Both the position numbers and the translations under genes were made by a program. Positions 1 to 11,197 of a DNA stretch of 64,000 nucleotides are shown one piece after another. The DNA lies in the NCBI GenBank assembly GCA_030734395.1, contig JAUZTG010000029.1, forward strand, positions 4,402,001-4,466,000, written 5' to 3'. Positions within the stretch are counted from its first letter, which is position 1; the number at the start of each line of letters is the position of its first letter. The DNA comes from Sarocladium kiliense. Its lineage: Eukaryota > Ascomycota > Sordariomycetes > Hypocreales > Sarocladiaceae. Below the pieces are notes generated by a model. That model saw only the letters and a program-made list of their open reading frames with translations, was not told the origin of the DNA and did no database searches.

Positions 1-3000
1 ACAAGGGACGAGGGTTGGTCTTGGTGTTGGAGGTTGTTGGACGGGGAAGCGGGAGCGAGTGGTGGATTCGGGGTCGTGGACGTGCGTGATGGCCGGGGCG
101 CGATGTATGGAAGCAGCCAGGTCTGTCTGACTGCGTTTGGGGCGTGAGGTCCGGCAGCCGAGCAGAGTACGAGTAGAGGCGTCGCGCAGGGCTGGGAGGG
201 ATGGCACGGGACGTCGAGTCGGTGAGGCGCGATGCGCAGGAACGGGCAGCAGGCAGAGGCGGGCAGAGGCAGGCAGCGGAGCCGCGTTTGGGACTGCAGG
301 CGTGTGTCCGGCAGCGCAGCTTGTGCCTGGGCGTTGGAAGCTGGCTCGGTAGTCAGAGTACAGGTACCGTAGGTTGGGTCGCAGTCGGTCGCAGTGACAG
401 GTCGCAGGGCGATGGGGCTGGATCTGGCCGAAGAGGCGGCGGTGGTTCGTGGTTCTAATAATAGAAGATGGAGGAGGGAAGATGGTGCGAAGCGATCGCT
501 GGAGGACGGGGAATGCTTTTTGGGGGTGAGGGAGGGATGGGACTGGGACTGACTGGGACAAGACAGGCTGGGACGGGTCAGGACAGGCTAAGGGACGTAC
601 ATGAGAAGAGGTGGTGAGAAGGGGGGGAGGGGTGGGTTGGAAGAAGAGGAGGAGTCAGGCATGAGAAAGTGGAGATGGAGAGAAGCAGGATGGATGAAGA
701 GCAGGAAACAAAGGGATCTGGAGTGAGTGTGGTGCAGAAAAATGAGAAACAGTGGGTTGAGCGAGAAGAGGGAGAGACAGTGAGATTGAGGACGAAAGTG
801 GGTTGGCGGGATGATTGATTGGTGGTAAGTGCAGTGATTTGAGGGAGAGATTGAGCGAGACAGTCAGAGAGAGAGACCTGGACCATTGTGGTTTTGGGAA
901 GGAGCAGAGAAGGCTGATGGAACACACGCCCTGGCACACGCCCGCGCACGCACACACCACACCTCCAGAGGGAAGGTACGCCAGTGTCTGTCAGACGGTT
1001 AGTACTAAGTGGCAGCTGCATGCGATACCTACGATAGCCAGGCAGCAGCAGTAGCTGATGTAGGTACTATTATTCCTGCCCCCAAACACCGTCGGCCATC
1101 AAAGAAATGGGAATCGCGACCGCCGGTTCCTTCGTTCCTTCCCGTCCTTGACACTATCGCGCCTAGGTACCTTAGCAGGGTCTATTCTCCTGCCACGCTG
1201 TCGATTGAACGGCCGTTGCAACAGTCCCAATTGGCAGGGGCCACTGATTGGCGCACATCACCCTCGTCATCATCCGCTAATCTTCCTGCCTAGCTCCACT
1301 AACGGCAACTATCATTTCACCCGAAGAGCCGTTAACTCTTGAATTGAACTGCCGGAGGTTTTGGGCTTTGAATTATTATTATTGCGATATGTGTTCAGAA
1401 GCTGGTTTCAATCTGTCATTTTCCTACAGATCCACGAGATTCAATCAGATTGCTCTGTAGTCCGCATCGGAACGGACTGTTCAGTTGATACACATACATC
1501 CCCTGGCCAAGCCACGTTCTCACCGCGAACTTGCTCACTCATGGCCCATCCCGTCCCATCTTCTCGGTCAGACATCCCGTCACCCCATTCATCTATCCAT
1601 CCATCACATTCCGCGTCTATCGCGTCTGCCGTCGAAGGTTTCCGTCCCCGATCACTCTATCACAATTTCCCTCTCATGCACATCTAAGCGCCGCCCTGCA
1701 TCTATTCACAGCCTTTCCTGTACATTCACCCGGGAACCTTTTTCTTGGCCGACCCCTTGCTAAACCGAGAAGATATCCTTGCATATGCGATACAGGAGTC
1801 TAATTGAGTGTTCTACAGGACGCACCTACTCGTAGCTCTTCGTATTCGACCCCCTTGCGCAAGCCAGAGTGATGACAAGTTCCCGGCTGCCCGGCCAGGG
1901 TGTGTGTAAGTGTGTGTGAGGCTCCAAAGATCTCGTGCGCATATCCTGAATTCTACGTTCCATCCAGTGCAACCCTCTAAGCGCGCTGAAAAAGCATCAA
2001 TGCTGACCACCAGATCAGTTCGCAGCCGTAGCCTGGTCGTGCGAGCCTGTCTCAAGCGCATGTTCCCAGTTTGCCGATTAAACGCAGAAACATGTCAAAC
2101 CCACGCAGGTGCTAGGTATAGCCTCAAAACAAAACATTGACTGAAACAAACCATAAGTTTCTTATTTCTGTCTTCCCTTGCTTTCTGTCTACTTGACACT
2201 TGGTAGAGTTAAACTACTCTTTTAGCTTCTATCTTGACAACTTCATGATCCTGGCTACTACACCGCTTCTCAAACACTATAGTGAAGTGATCCGACCCCT
2301 GCTAACCCTCATCTAAGAAAGCTGTCCAACCAGGAATCAGACCATCTGGATCACAAGACAAACCGTCTACGTCTCTCTCCCCAAAAAGTCGTATCATCTC
2401 ACAAGCCACCACCAACCAGCGTCTCTCTTTCCGTCCCCCACGCAGCATCACAGACACTTTTCCACTCCGAATTCCCCGCCCAGCCTTGTCTTGTGCTTGC
2501 ATATTCTATTTTTAGTCCCCAAACTTTCTTGGGCTAATTAGTCCCCCTCCCCGCCCCACTCTCCGCCCGTTCTGCAGCAAAAGCACGCATAGCGCTAGTC
2601 TGTGTTTGGGATTTTTGCCCGAGTTTGAGACAACCCCTTCAGACAGACGTGAACCGACGTTATTGTTTGAACCCCAGAGAAACTCACGGACTGACTGATG
2701 GCTTGCTCAGCTCAGATCCAACCCTGTTGATCTTTCTTGGGGATTTTCTTCCTTGTTTGGTAGGGTTCCTCTGGGCATGTGTCGAAACGGAACATGATCT
2801 GAAGTCATCAGTGTATCAGGTTGATCGTGGTTCGTGGTCTGGATCGAGCTGTTGGCAGGGGATGAACCCTGGATTGTATGCTGAACATAGGATGTTTGAT
2901 CATGTTTACATTGGCTGCCTCTCGAATGGCAGGAGACAACACGTCAGTTTGCTTCTAAATCAGTTCATGTGGCATCAGATAGTCAATCTTGGCGTTTGTG

Positions 3001-3490
3001 ATTCCAGCATGAGTGTCATTTTTGGTATCAATTAACGCTACAGCTCTTACTGGCTGAGTACGAAACGAGTAATGCCTCCGCGAAAGCAACCCCCAGGCCG
3101 CCGTCCCAGTATCGACCAGTTCTTTTCCTTTCCGAGGTACTCCCAAACGCCTTACCATAATCCAGCAGATAGCAATTCCCTCCGCCTCTCTGCGTACGCT
3201 CAATGCTTTCAAGCGGGTGATCCGGCGCCACCTGCAGGAGCGTTGTATGCTCCGAAACCGCCGTGCTCGGCGAGACCGTTGTCTGCCTTCATCGTACCAT
3301 TGAGCAGAGGACATAACCTTTGGGTGAGAAGAAGCAAAGTGTTAGCAAAGTGATGACCCAGTAATAGATGGAGATGCTGTGTAGTGAATATGTGAGGTGT
3401 CTGGTGTTGGTGCTGGGTGTTATGGTTGTGTTGTGAATGACAGAGCGAAAGAACAGAAGGCGAGATCCTGTGGCGACAGCTGAGGACTTC
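1..3490. other. Intergenic region, no gene recognised
   Basis: I see no convincing coding region here. The open frames are short, low in complexity and lack recognisable domains. Roughly the first 950 bases are very rich in G and A on the + strand, so the - strand is pyrimidine-rich. In fungi that pattern is common in promoter and 5' leader DNA of a gene running leftward, so a - strand gene may begin beyond the left edge (inference). Confidence 0.6.
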
Positions 3491-3989
3491 TCAGCGATAG
3501 CGGCCATAGTTGAAGCCCCCATGTTGATGATGCCGCCTTCTCTCTTCACGGAGCTTTTTCTGCCTCGCTTTCTCTTGCTCCCGTGCCTTCTTGCGCGCTC
3601 GCGCTTCTCGCCCTTCTCGCTTCTGGCGTGCTCTCTCCTCACGCTCAGCAGCTTGGAGGGCCTTTCTCTCTTGCGCTTGATGCTCTCGCTCGAGTCTTGC
3701 TTCTTCCCTCTGTCTCTTCTCCTCTTCTTTTTTAGCTGCCCTTTCGAGGTCTCGTTGAACCTTCTTTGCGGCCTTCTCCACCTTTGCTCGCTCAAGAGCA
3801 TCGGCCTTTCTTTGCCTCTCTTCAACAACAGCAAGCTTCTTGAGACGACGCTCTTCTGCAGCTTCATGTTCGCGTTGACGCTTGACACACTCGCGCATCG
3901 TCTTCACGAAATCCAGCTCCAACTTCTTGCTCTTCCGAGGACACTTGAACGTCTCGGGCAAGTCGCGGGATTGGTGCCACCAGGAGAAA
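3491..3989 (-). other. Lys/Glu/Arg-rich open frame, candidate last exon of TAF1
   Basis: This frame encodes about 165 residues dominated by K, E, R, A and Q with coiled-coil character, ending in GFNYGRYR and a stop. It has no plausible start of its own outside the TAF1 coding sequence. Near its beginning it reads FKCPRKSKK; the Cys-Pro pair is what normally closes the TAF1 zinc knuckle, whose first part (CANCGQVGHIKTNKK) lies in the upstream exon. Two in-frame splices join it to TAF1: a 37-nt intron (4026-3990, donor GTATGA, acceptor CCTAG) or a 67-nt intron (4010-3944, donor GTCGGT, acceptor TTCAAG). Neither is canonical in both length and donor, so the connection is uncertain. Confidence 0.5.
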
Positions 3990-6900
3990 CTAGGACGGGG
4001 TGCAACCGACGGGAGAGAAATCATACTTCTTGTTCGTCTTGATGTGTCCGACCTGACCACAATTGGCACACTTTCGGGTGGTGCCTCCAGGGATTTTATC
4101 ACCTGGGCCTCCGGGTGCGGGTGATCCGGCTTCGCCATTATTGGCTCGGTTCTGCAGCTCCTTCTGCTGCTCGCGGGCCTGTCGTCGAGCCTTGTTCTTC
4201 TCGAGTCGTTCGAGCTCCTTCTTGATTCTGCAGGGTGTCAGTGAAACGACCAAGATAGATCCCATCAAGTTACGTACCTAAGGTTTGTAAGACGGTCATG
4301 GTCGGCATTGCCCGTAGGAACAGAGCTGTAGAGGCTGTTGCCAAATACGTGTAAGCAGGTACTCTCAACTCGAGACCAATGATATCTCGGCGGGAGCCAG
4401 GGCGGGGGAAGGATGGGGGTGCAAGGTATTTTCGAATCAGAGCCAACCGCTGGGTTTGGCACTTTTTCGACTTTTCTGCGCCCTGGCTCGTACACCTTAC
4501 GTACTCTCTCATCTCAAGATCCGCCTCAGTTCGCCGTTTCATATACTGCGATATGACGACCGGATCATGAACAACCTCGGTTCGCGTCTGTTTCGAGCCG
4601 TCGGCCATCGTGACTTCGCGGCTGATGCGGATCGCGCGCTTCGGGTGGCGACTGGACGAAGTCAAACCGCTAATCTGGCTGGTCCCGTCATCGAATTGAG
4701 CGGGTGTAGCGTGAGATTGGACGTTGAAGCGGTCGTCTTCGTCCTGATCAACAGCGATGTCGTCCTCGTCGAGAATCTGCGGGTCAGAAAGAGTCGCCTT
4801 CTGCTTCTCCCAAATCTCACGGATACCCTCCTCGTACATAGCCTGTTGTTTCTTGACGTTGTAGGCATGTCCGCCGTTGGCACGCTTCTCGCGCTCCATG
4901 GCGTCGGCTGAGGTGGCGAGAGGTCCCTGCACAGCCTCGATATAACCACCCTTCATGCTGGTACGGATGAAACTGAATCCCAGGCCGTGGCCTGTTGGGT
5001 CACCCTCACCATGAAGTTGAAGCATGGCCTTCTGAGCACAGGCGTCAATGAAAGCCTTGGTGGTCTTCCAGGGTGCCATTTTGTCGGCAAGTGTCTCCTC
5101 TTGCTTCTCAGCGGGCTTCTTCTGGTTTTTCACGACTTTGCTACCCTCATCATCCATGTCATCGTCTTCGCCATCTGCATCGGCAGTCTGTGTGGCATCC
5201 TCGTCGATGTTGGCATTCCTTGGGTCGTAGCCGGCATCTTCAAGTTCCTTCATGCCGAGTTGCATTGCATCGAGCAGGCATACGTCTTCTGGCTTGATCA
5301 TCGCCCTTACTGCGCTCTCATCAGGTAGGGTCTCGCCATTTCGGAGCCGCCACATGCCCCTCTCCATACTTTCCCTATCGTATTGGAGGAACTCCTTCAG
5401 CTTCTGGCGGTTTTGAGTGTCCGTGGAGTCGGCAATGTGTTTCGTAATGTCAGATAATTGTGCGTTGTTAGTCGGACTGTGCCGAATCATTCGGAATGCC
5501 AGCATTTTCATCCGGTTCTTTGAAGCGTTCGTGACCTTTCGACTATGTGGTCCTGGAACCTCAACGGATGGGAAGGTTTGACCAACCACATGAAGATGAT
5601 CGATTTTGTGGAGATACCACTTGGAACCCTCAACGCCAGTGGTGTTACGGACCATGAGGAAGTCAGTGTGCCTTGGAGTATGGCGGAAGACCGGGGCGCG
5701 ATACATCTCGTTGTGTAGCGTTGGGACAATCTCGCCAGAGTCAACAGTACCGAAGAGGGAGAATGGTGATCGGTCCTCCGGAAGGAGAGTTCGGTATTCG
5801 CCGAGCTCCCGCTTCTCCAGCTGCTCCTCGTCATTGGCGTCCTTTCGACGGTAGTAGTTGATGAGTTTGTTGCCCATGCCGAAGCCATTGAGAACTCTGG
5901 GACGCGGCTCACAGTACTCGAATAGAACTGCTGTCCCGTTGTCCGTGATGCTGAGATCCTTTGATGACTTGTAGACCTCCTGAGCCTTGCCTTTCATGAG
6001 CTTCCGTTTAGCGTGATGAGGCTTATCGAATCGAATAGTGAACCCAGCAAACTTCTTGGTTCGGAACCGCGGGCGATGGTATTCATCAGTCGTGCCACGT
6101 AGCTTGACCTGATAGTATGGCCAGGTGAGTTTGACAGCAGGCATACTGTGCTCGACGGAGATATTGCCGAGCGTTGCTCTAACCTTGCTCTGGTGGTTTT
6201 CCTTGAGCATTTCGTAAGCTTCGTCGTTACTCAAGTTGAAGCGCGCAGCCATGTCCCGTCTCATTTTGCCGTTAGCCGTCTGACCCGCTTGAAGGCCCAG
6301 TCGCGGACGCTTTGACTGCTGATTATCCTGGGTCTCGAGCAGCAGGTAAGGATCGTCAATGTCAAGATGCACACGCTTAGCACCTCGCTTGGTTGCCTCC
6401 TCAAAGTTATCGAATGATGGGGCCACGTAGCGAGATATCTCGGGTAGACCGGACTTGATGGCCTTGCGCTTCTTCTGTTGCGGCTGGTCGTCCATGTCCA
6501 TCAAGAACTCCGCATCCCATTCGTCATCCTGGTCTGCTTCCTCGGTTCTTCGCTTGCGCGCAAGCTGTTCTTCCGCCTGCTGATTCTTGACGAATTCCGA
6601 TTCGACCGTATCAATGTGCGTGGCCCAATCATCGCAGACCATTTCAATGTCTCGCAAGGTAAAGCCCATCACCGTCTCAGAATCGGATTCTTGATCCAAG
6701 TCGAACTGTGCCGTCTGCTGTGCTTTGCCCTCCTCGTCATCATCACAAAAAACGAGGCCCTTTGCCAAACTTTCGAGATACTTTGATTTGGGGCCACTTG
6801 TAGCCGGTCCTGGAATGCGGAACTGTTTCTCTTGATCGGGCGCAAGTTCGAGAGTAAGTTTGCCGGTCACAAGGTGTTTCGGTTTCCGGCCCGGTTTCTT

Positions 6901-7491
6901 TTCCTTCCAGGTTGCGCGTTTTGGTGGAAGAAGTTCGCTCCAGACCAGAATCTCTCCTGGCTTGTAGGCTGGCCAAGCAGCTTTCAGAAGCTCTTCCTTG
7001 TTCTCGACGGCCTGGGGGATATTGGGGTCTTGATTCGCATCACCGTTGAGATGTGGTTCAGGGTCGAAGTTGATCGAGGCGTAGCTCATCGTAGCATCAA
7101 TCTGGGCGGCATCGTCACCTGCTTCGGTATCGTGAACGCGAGTCGCTGGTGATGAAGCGTTCGGGAGAGGATCCATCGGTGACGATGGTCCCTCGCCGAA
7201 AAGGTCGTCGGCATCATTGCTGGTGCCTCCATCATCCGTAAGACCTGGGAGTTCGAGTGAGGTGCTCGCACTCGGCTCTTCGTCCGGCAAATCATCGTCG
7301 CTGATGTCCTCGAAATCCTCGGCATCATCAGCTTTGTTCGTTTGGTCGAAGGGAGTGTCGTCGGCAAAGTTGAACGCTTTCTGGTCAGCTCCTTGGCTTC
7401 CTTCGAGAAGCTTCGCGATCTCGCGATCGTCGGCAGCGTCCTGCTCCTTCCACGAATCCGCCTCCGCGGCGGGTGCTTTGTCGTCAGGCAT
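3990..7491 (-). CDS. taf1: TAF1, largest subunit of TFIID
   Basis: General transcription factor in the nucleus; TAF1 scaffolds TFIID at RNA polymerase II core promoters. I read exons 7491-4505, 4334-4278 and 4227-3990 (introns 170 and 50 nt, GTACGT...CAACAG and GTACGT...CTGCAG), giving 1093 aa. The N-terminal ~150 residues are acidic. The DUF3591 core (TAF1 histone-acetyltransferase-like domain) spans about residues 410-850, including RRDMAARFNLSNDEAYEML and LGFSFIRTSMKGGYIEA. The conserved stretch PTGNADHDRLTNLRIKKELE is restored only when both introns are removed. The C-terminus carries a CCHC-type knuckle starting CANCGQVGHIKTN. In this model the stop follows before the fourth Cys; a downstream K/E/R-rich frame may be the true last exon. 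No bromodomain is present, as is usual in fungal TAF1. Divergent from the D-serine dehydratase gene. Confidence 0.93.
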
Positions 7492-8543
7492 GGCTTCGAA
7501 GATGGTTGGGTTTGCGAAAGCCTGCAGTACTCCTCCCCGTTCAAGCCCTCGCAGGGTTTGCAGAAGTTAAGATTATGATACCATCGCACGGATACACCAA
7601 CGACTTCAAAAACAGCCGGGTTGCGATGATGCGCGCGCAGGAACTAAGATATGGGAATGAGGAGACTGTTCAAGTAGGGGAGTTCACGGTTCGGCTTCGC
7701 GCTCGATGCGAACGTGGAGTGGCTTGGCGGATGAGTCAGCTTTTATGGGTCCGTGTCACAACGCAGCGCCAGGCATCAGTAGCTACCCTGGAACCCGGCA
7801 ACCATGAGGAAGGGGGATATCGGAGGACGGGAAGGTTGGTACAAACCGTCAATTCCTGGCCATTTCAAGGTAGAAATCTCTGAATATGTAAGGATTTGAG
7901 GCTTGTTCTGCGTTAGATTGGTTTCCATGCCTCCAGACTGGTTGCCTGGCGGGAAACTACACATGCTTCCTGTCTTGGTTATAACCAGGACCACTGTAGT
8001 GGCTTACCGTCAGTATTCTACTCAATAGGGTATTTTGCACATTATTCTACTAACACCCTTTCCAGGAAGCGCAAGTGATCTGACATTGGATGGTGACATT
8101 TTTGAGGTCAACCAACATCTTCAAGAATCTTGGTATATGGCTAAGGTACGTTGTTCATCAGAAACACCCACCTGAGGTTGGACGGACCAGCCTGGGAGTG
8201 GGCCATTGCCGTTTTGGGTGCGCAGATGCGACACGTATCTCCCGTCCAATCGCGATGAAGGATGTGCTGCAAATCGTCGCTCAGTCCTTGAATCAGGCTG
8301 TGTGGAGAGTTAAAGTACCAGAAGCCCAGTTTGAGTTAATTCTCTCAGTCATATGGTGGCGCCGAGTGCGGAGGGCGACGTCTTCAAGAACGGAAATCCG
8401 ATGCGCCTTCCAGAATATTGCAAGGCGGCTGGGCGAGTATAAGTACCTTAGATCCACGGCACAATCCGAACGAGGACCGACATCCTCCCCTCAAACTCAA
8501 GGACATAAAGACATCAGTTCTCTTATATGGAATTTCATTGAAC
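7492..8543. promoter_or_regulatory. Divergent promoter region between taf1 and the D-serine dehydratase gene
   Basis: About 1.05 kb separates the two divergent start codons. I see no conserved coding sequence. The open frames here are extensions or shadows of the flanking genes. It should hold both promoters and 5' leaders (inference from position). Confidence 0.5.
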
Positions 8544-10040
8544 ATGGCATCTACAACAACAAAAGACGATACGCAGGCCCAATTCCTCGGGACCAAGCTT
8601 CAGGATCTGCCCACCCCATCGGCAGTCTTGGATGTCGCGAAGGTTGAGGTCAATTGCCAGCGCATGCTCGATGCAGTTCGGCGGCTTGATCTGGGTTGGA
8701 GACCGCACATAAAGACTCATAAGGTGGGCCATCGTTCAGAAAACATAGGAAATCTGAAACTCACAATAGACAGACCCTAGAGCTCACCAGACTTCAAGTT
8801 GGTGACGCAAAGGATGAGCCCGTGAGACTATGCGTCTCAACGGTTCCAGAGGCTGAGAATCTTGTACCTTTGGCAAGAGAGTATCAATCACAAGGAAGGC
8901 TTTTCAACGTGAGTCTCGATGCGAACAATAGCTCTTCACTAGATCTGATAGCCATAGGTTCTCTACGCCTTCCCAGTCTACCCCTCGGCCGTGGACCGGC
9001 TCGCCGGGGTTTCCAAAACCCTCGGCGCAGACAACCTCTCCCTCATGATCGACCATCCTTCTCAACTCTCCTGCGCAGAGGATATTCTATCTAAGTCAGG
9101 CAACAAACCCCACTGCTTCATGAAAGTTGACATGGGCTACCGCCGCGCCGGCGTCATCCCCAGTACGCCTGACTGTGAGGACCTTATCAAAGCCCTGCTT
9201 GCGCACCACAATGCTGGCAAGCTTGTGTTCTTTGGCATTTATGCACATGCGGGACATTCTTACGAGGCAAGAGAGGACTGGAGGGCTATGGACTACTTGA
9301 ATGCTGAGTTCAAGGCTCTGGAAGAGGTTGCGGCATCGATTGAAGCGAAGAAGCCAGGCCACGCGTTAACTCTGTCTGTGGGAGCATCACCTACAACAAC
9401 AAGTCTGCAACATCCAGATATTGAGAAAGAATCTTCTGGAAAGCCCTCAGAGGCTGTTGCTGTTGTGAGCAGCTACCTCCATGACCTCAAGCAAAAAGGC
9501 TACCATCTTGAGGTCCACGCTGGTGTCTACCCAGTGCTTGACCTGCAGCAACTTGCCACCCACGCACGGGACCAATCCCTTCTGTCGGCAGACTCTATCG
9601 CCATCTCAATCCTAGTTGAGATTGCCTCACTCTATGCCGGACGCGGTCCGAACGGTACAACCGAGGCGCTTATCGATGCCGGCTGCCTCGCTCTCGGTCG
9701 TGAGCCTTGCGCTGATCTTGGGGAGACGAAGGGCCAGCACTATAGCGGCTGGGGAATCGTTGCACCTTGGGGAATCGAGAACCCGGTGCCTGACCAACAG
9801 TTCCCGGCTGTGCATGGTGGATGGCAAGTTGGTAAGGTGAGCCAGGAGCATGGTGTCCTGCGATGGAGAAGTGAGCCGGAGCATTTGGTCCCACTAGAGT
9901 TCGGCCAGAAGATTCGCATTTGGCCCAACCACGCGTGTGTAGCGGGAGCTGGATTTGACAAGTACTATATTGTTGATAGCCGGAGGGAAGGGCACGAGGA
10001 TGAGGTGATCGATATATGGCAGCGATGGAATGGATGGTAA
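8544..10040 (+). CDS. D-serine dehydratase (Dsd1-like, PLP and zinc dependent)
   Basis: Converts D-serine to pyruvate and ammonia in eukaryotic cytosol; family of yeast Dsd1 with an N-terminal alanine-racemase-like barrel and a C-terminal D-ser_dehydrat domain. Exons 8544-8723, 8774-8908 and 8958-10040 (introns 50 and 49 nt, both phase 0) give 465 aa, close to the yeast enzyme (428 aa). The PLP lysine lies in RPHIKTHK (Lys57). The splice restores HKTLELTRLQVG and then LFNVLYAFPVYPSAVDRL. The zinc ligands are His and Cys in WPNHACVAGAGF near residue 431. D-threonine aldolases are relatives, but the PNHxC motif and C-terminal domain fit Dsd1 better. Intact, no oddities. Confidence 0.95.
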
Positions 10041-10300
10041 TCAGTTCTTAGTAACGTATCGGTAGACATGATAATGATCGTCAATGTGATATCCATCTAT
10101 CATACAAATTACGATGAAGAACATGAATCCGTCTAACCCTTCTTACGACCAGCTCTTGAATATGCCCTAAGAAGACCGAAGAGTGAATCATGGATGTTGA
10201 AAGCAAGCAGACGTAACAAGAACGCTCAATAGAAAAAAGAAAGGCAAACCACCATGGGTATTACTACAGCACCAGTCCATCACAGCGCCGGGTTTTGCCA

Positions 10301-11197
10301 TCAAGCCAGGAAGACGACACATGCAACCGCGGCAGTGGCAGGCCAGAAGCCGAGAGCCTCGAGGAGGTTCCTCATGCTGCCAGCGGCGTCGTCATCGTCG
10401 GTTTGCTCCTCAGCATCGGGGTCCCTAAGTGTGGTCCCCTGGGGCAGGGTGCCGTTAATGAGGAAGTAGTCGGTGCCGTTCTCGCTGCCAACATTGATGA
10501 TGGTCTTGTTCAGCGCAGCGTAAGATCCGTTGCCGACAAGCTCCTTCATGACATCGTCGTTGGGCTCACAAGAGCAAACCTGGTCCTCCTGACAGGCGCA
10601 GAGGATCGAGCGCTTCTCGTCCTCGTCGGTGGTGATATTGTAGTACTCGTACATGTCGTCGTCGCGGTCCTGAGCGCCATATCGGTAGCCGTAGGCCGGG
10701 CCATACCAAGTGCCAGGCCAGAATGCGAGCGCAGCGATTGGAAGCAGGGCAAAGGCAGCGAGACCACCAATAGCGGCACCAGCGGCGAAAGGTGTGCGGG
10801 CACCACCACCGTAGAATCGACCGCCTCCGTATGCTGGCTGAGGCCCGCTGCCGGCGCGAGACGTGCCGCCTTGATTCGAACCAGGTCGTGCATTCGGCGG
10901 ACTGATATAGAGAGTCAGTGATAGAAACACTTGGGCGAGGGGAAGAGAAACTTACGGTCGACCACCGCCACCACTACCACCACCACCACTACCGCCGCCG
11001 CTGCTGCCACCACCACGGCTACCGCCTCCGCCGCCTCCACGACTGCCGCCGCCACCACCTCCTCGCCTCTTGTAGAGGTCTTGTTCGTCTGACGGCGCGT
11101 TGGAATCGATGCGCTCGACGTGTCGCCTTGGGTCGATGCCAGCAGCCGACGCGGCGGTCAGCAGAGTGACGAGACAGAGTGCCCAGTCAAATCTCAT
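10301..11197 (-). CDS. Secreted Gly-rich, probably GPI-anchored protein (DUF7732-like)
   Basis: Exons 11197-10956 and 10901-10301, with a 54-nt GTAAGT...ATCAG intron, give 280 aa. Residues 1-19 form a signal peptide (MRFDWALCLVTLLTAASAAG). Next comes a Gly/Ser/Arg-rich low-complexity stretch (GGGGSRGGG units) split by the intron, then a hydrophobic segment around residues 120-145, then an acidic Cys-containing region (CACQEDQVCSCE) with several N-glycosylation sites (NIT, NGS, NKT, NGT). The last 18 residues are hydrophobic, as in a GPI-attachment signal. I chose the ATG at 11197 because the signal peptide begins there; an in-frame ATG at 11218 would add seven polar residues. The layout resembles fungal cell-surface proteins annotated DUF7732. 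Function unknown. Confidence 0.8.

Noticed and set aside
578..1021. Ser/Thr/Pro-rich frame on the - strand, 147 codons
   Set aside because: Produced by the purine-rich + strand; repetitive low-complexity peptide, more likely leader or promoter DNA.
3289..3888. 199-codon basic frame on the - strand
   Set aside because: Overlaps the Lys/Glu/Arg-rich frame in another phase; it loses charge periodicity and ends in unrelated sequence.
3437..4042. Leu/Ser/Phe-rich 201-codon frame on the + strand
   Set aside because: Complement of the Lys/Glu/Arg-rich frame next to TAF1. The hydrophobic look is produced by reading AAG/GAG codons backwards, not by membrane helices.
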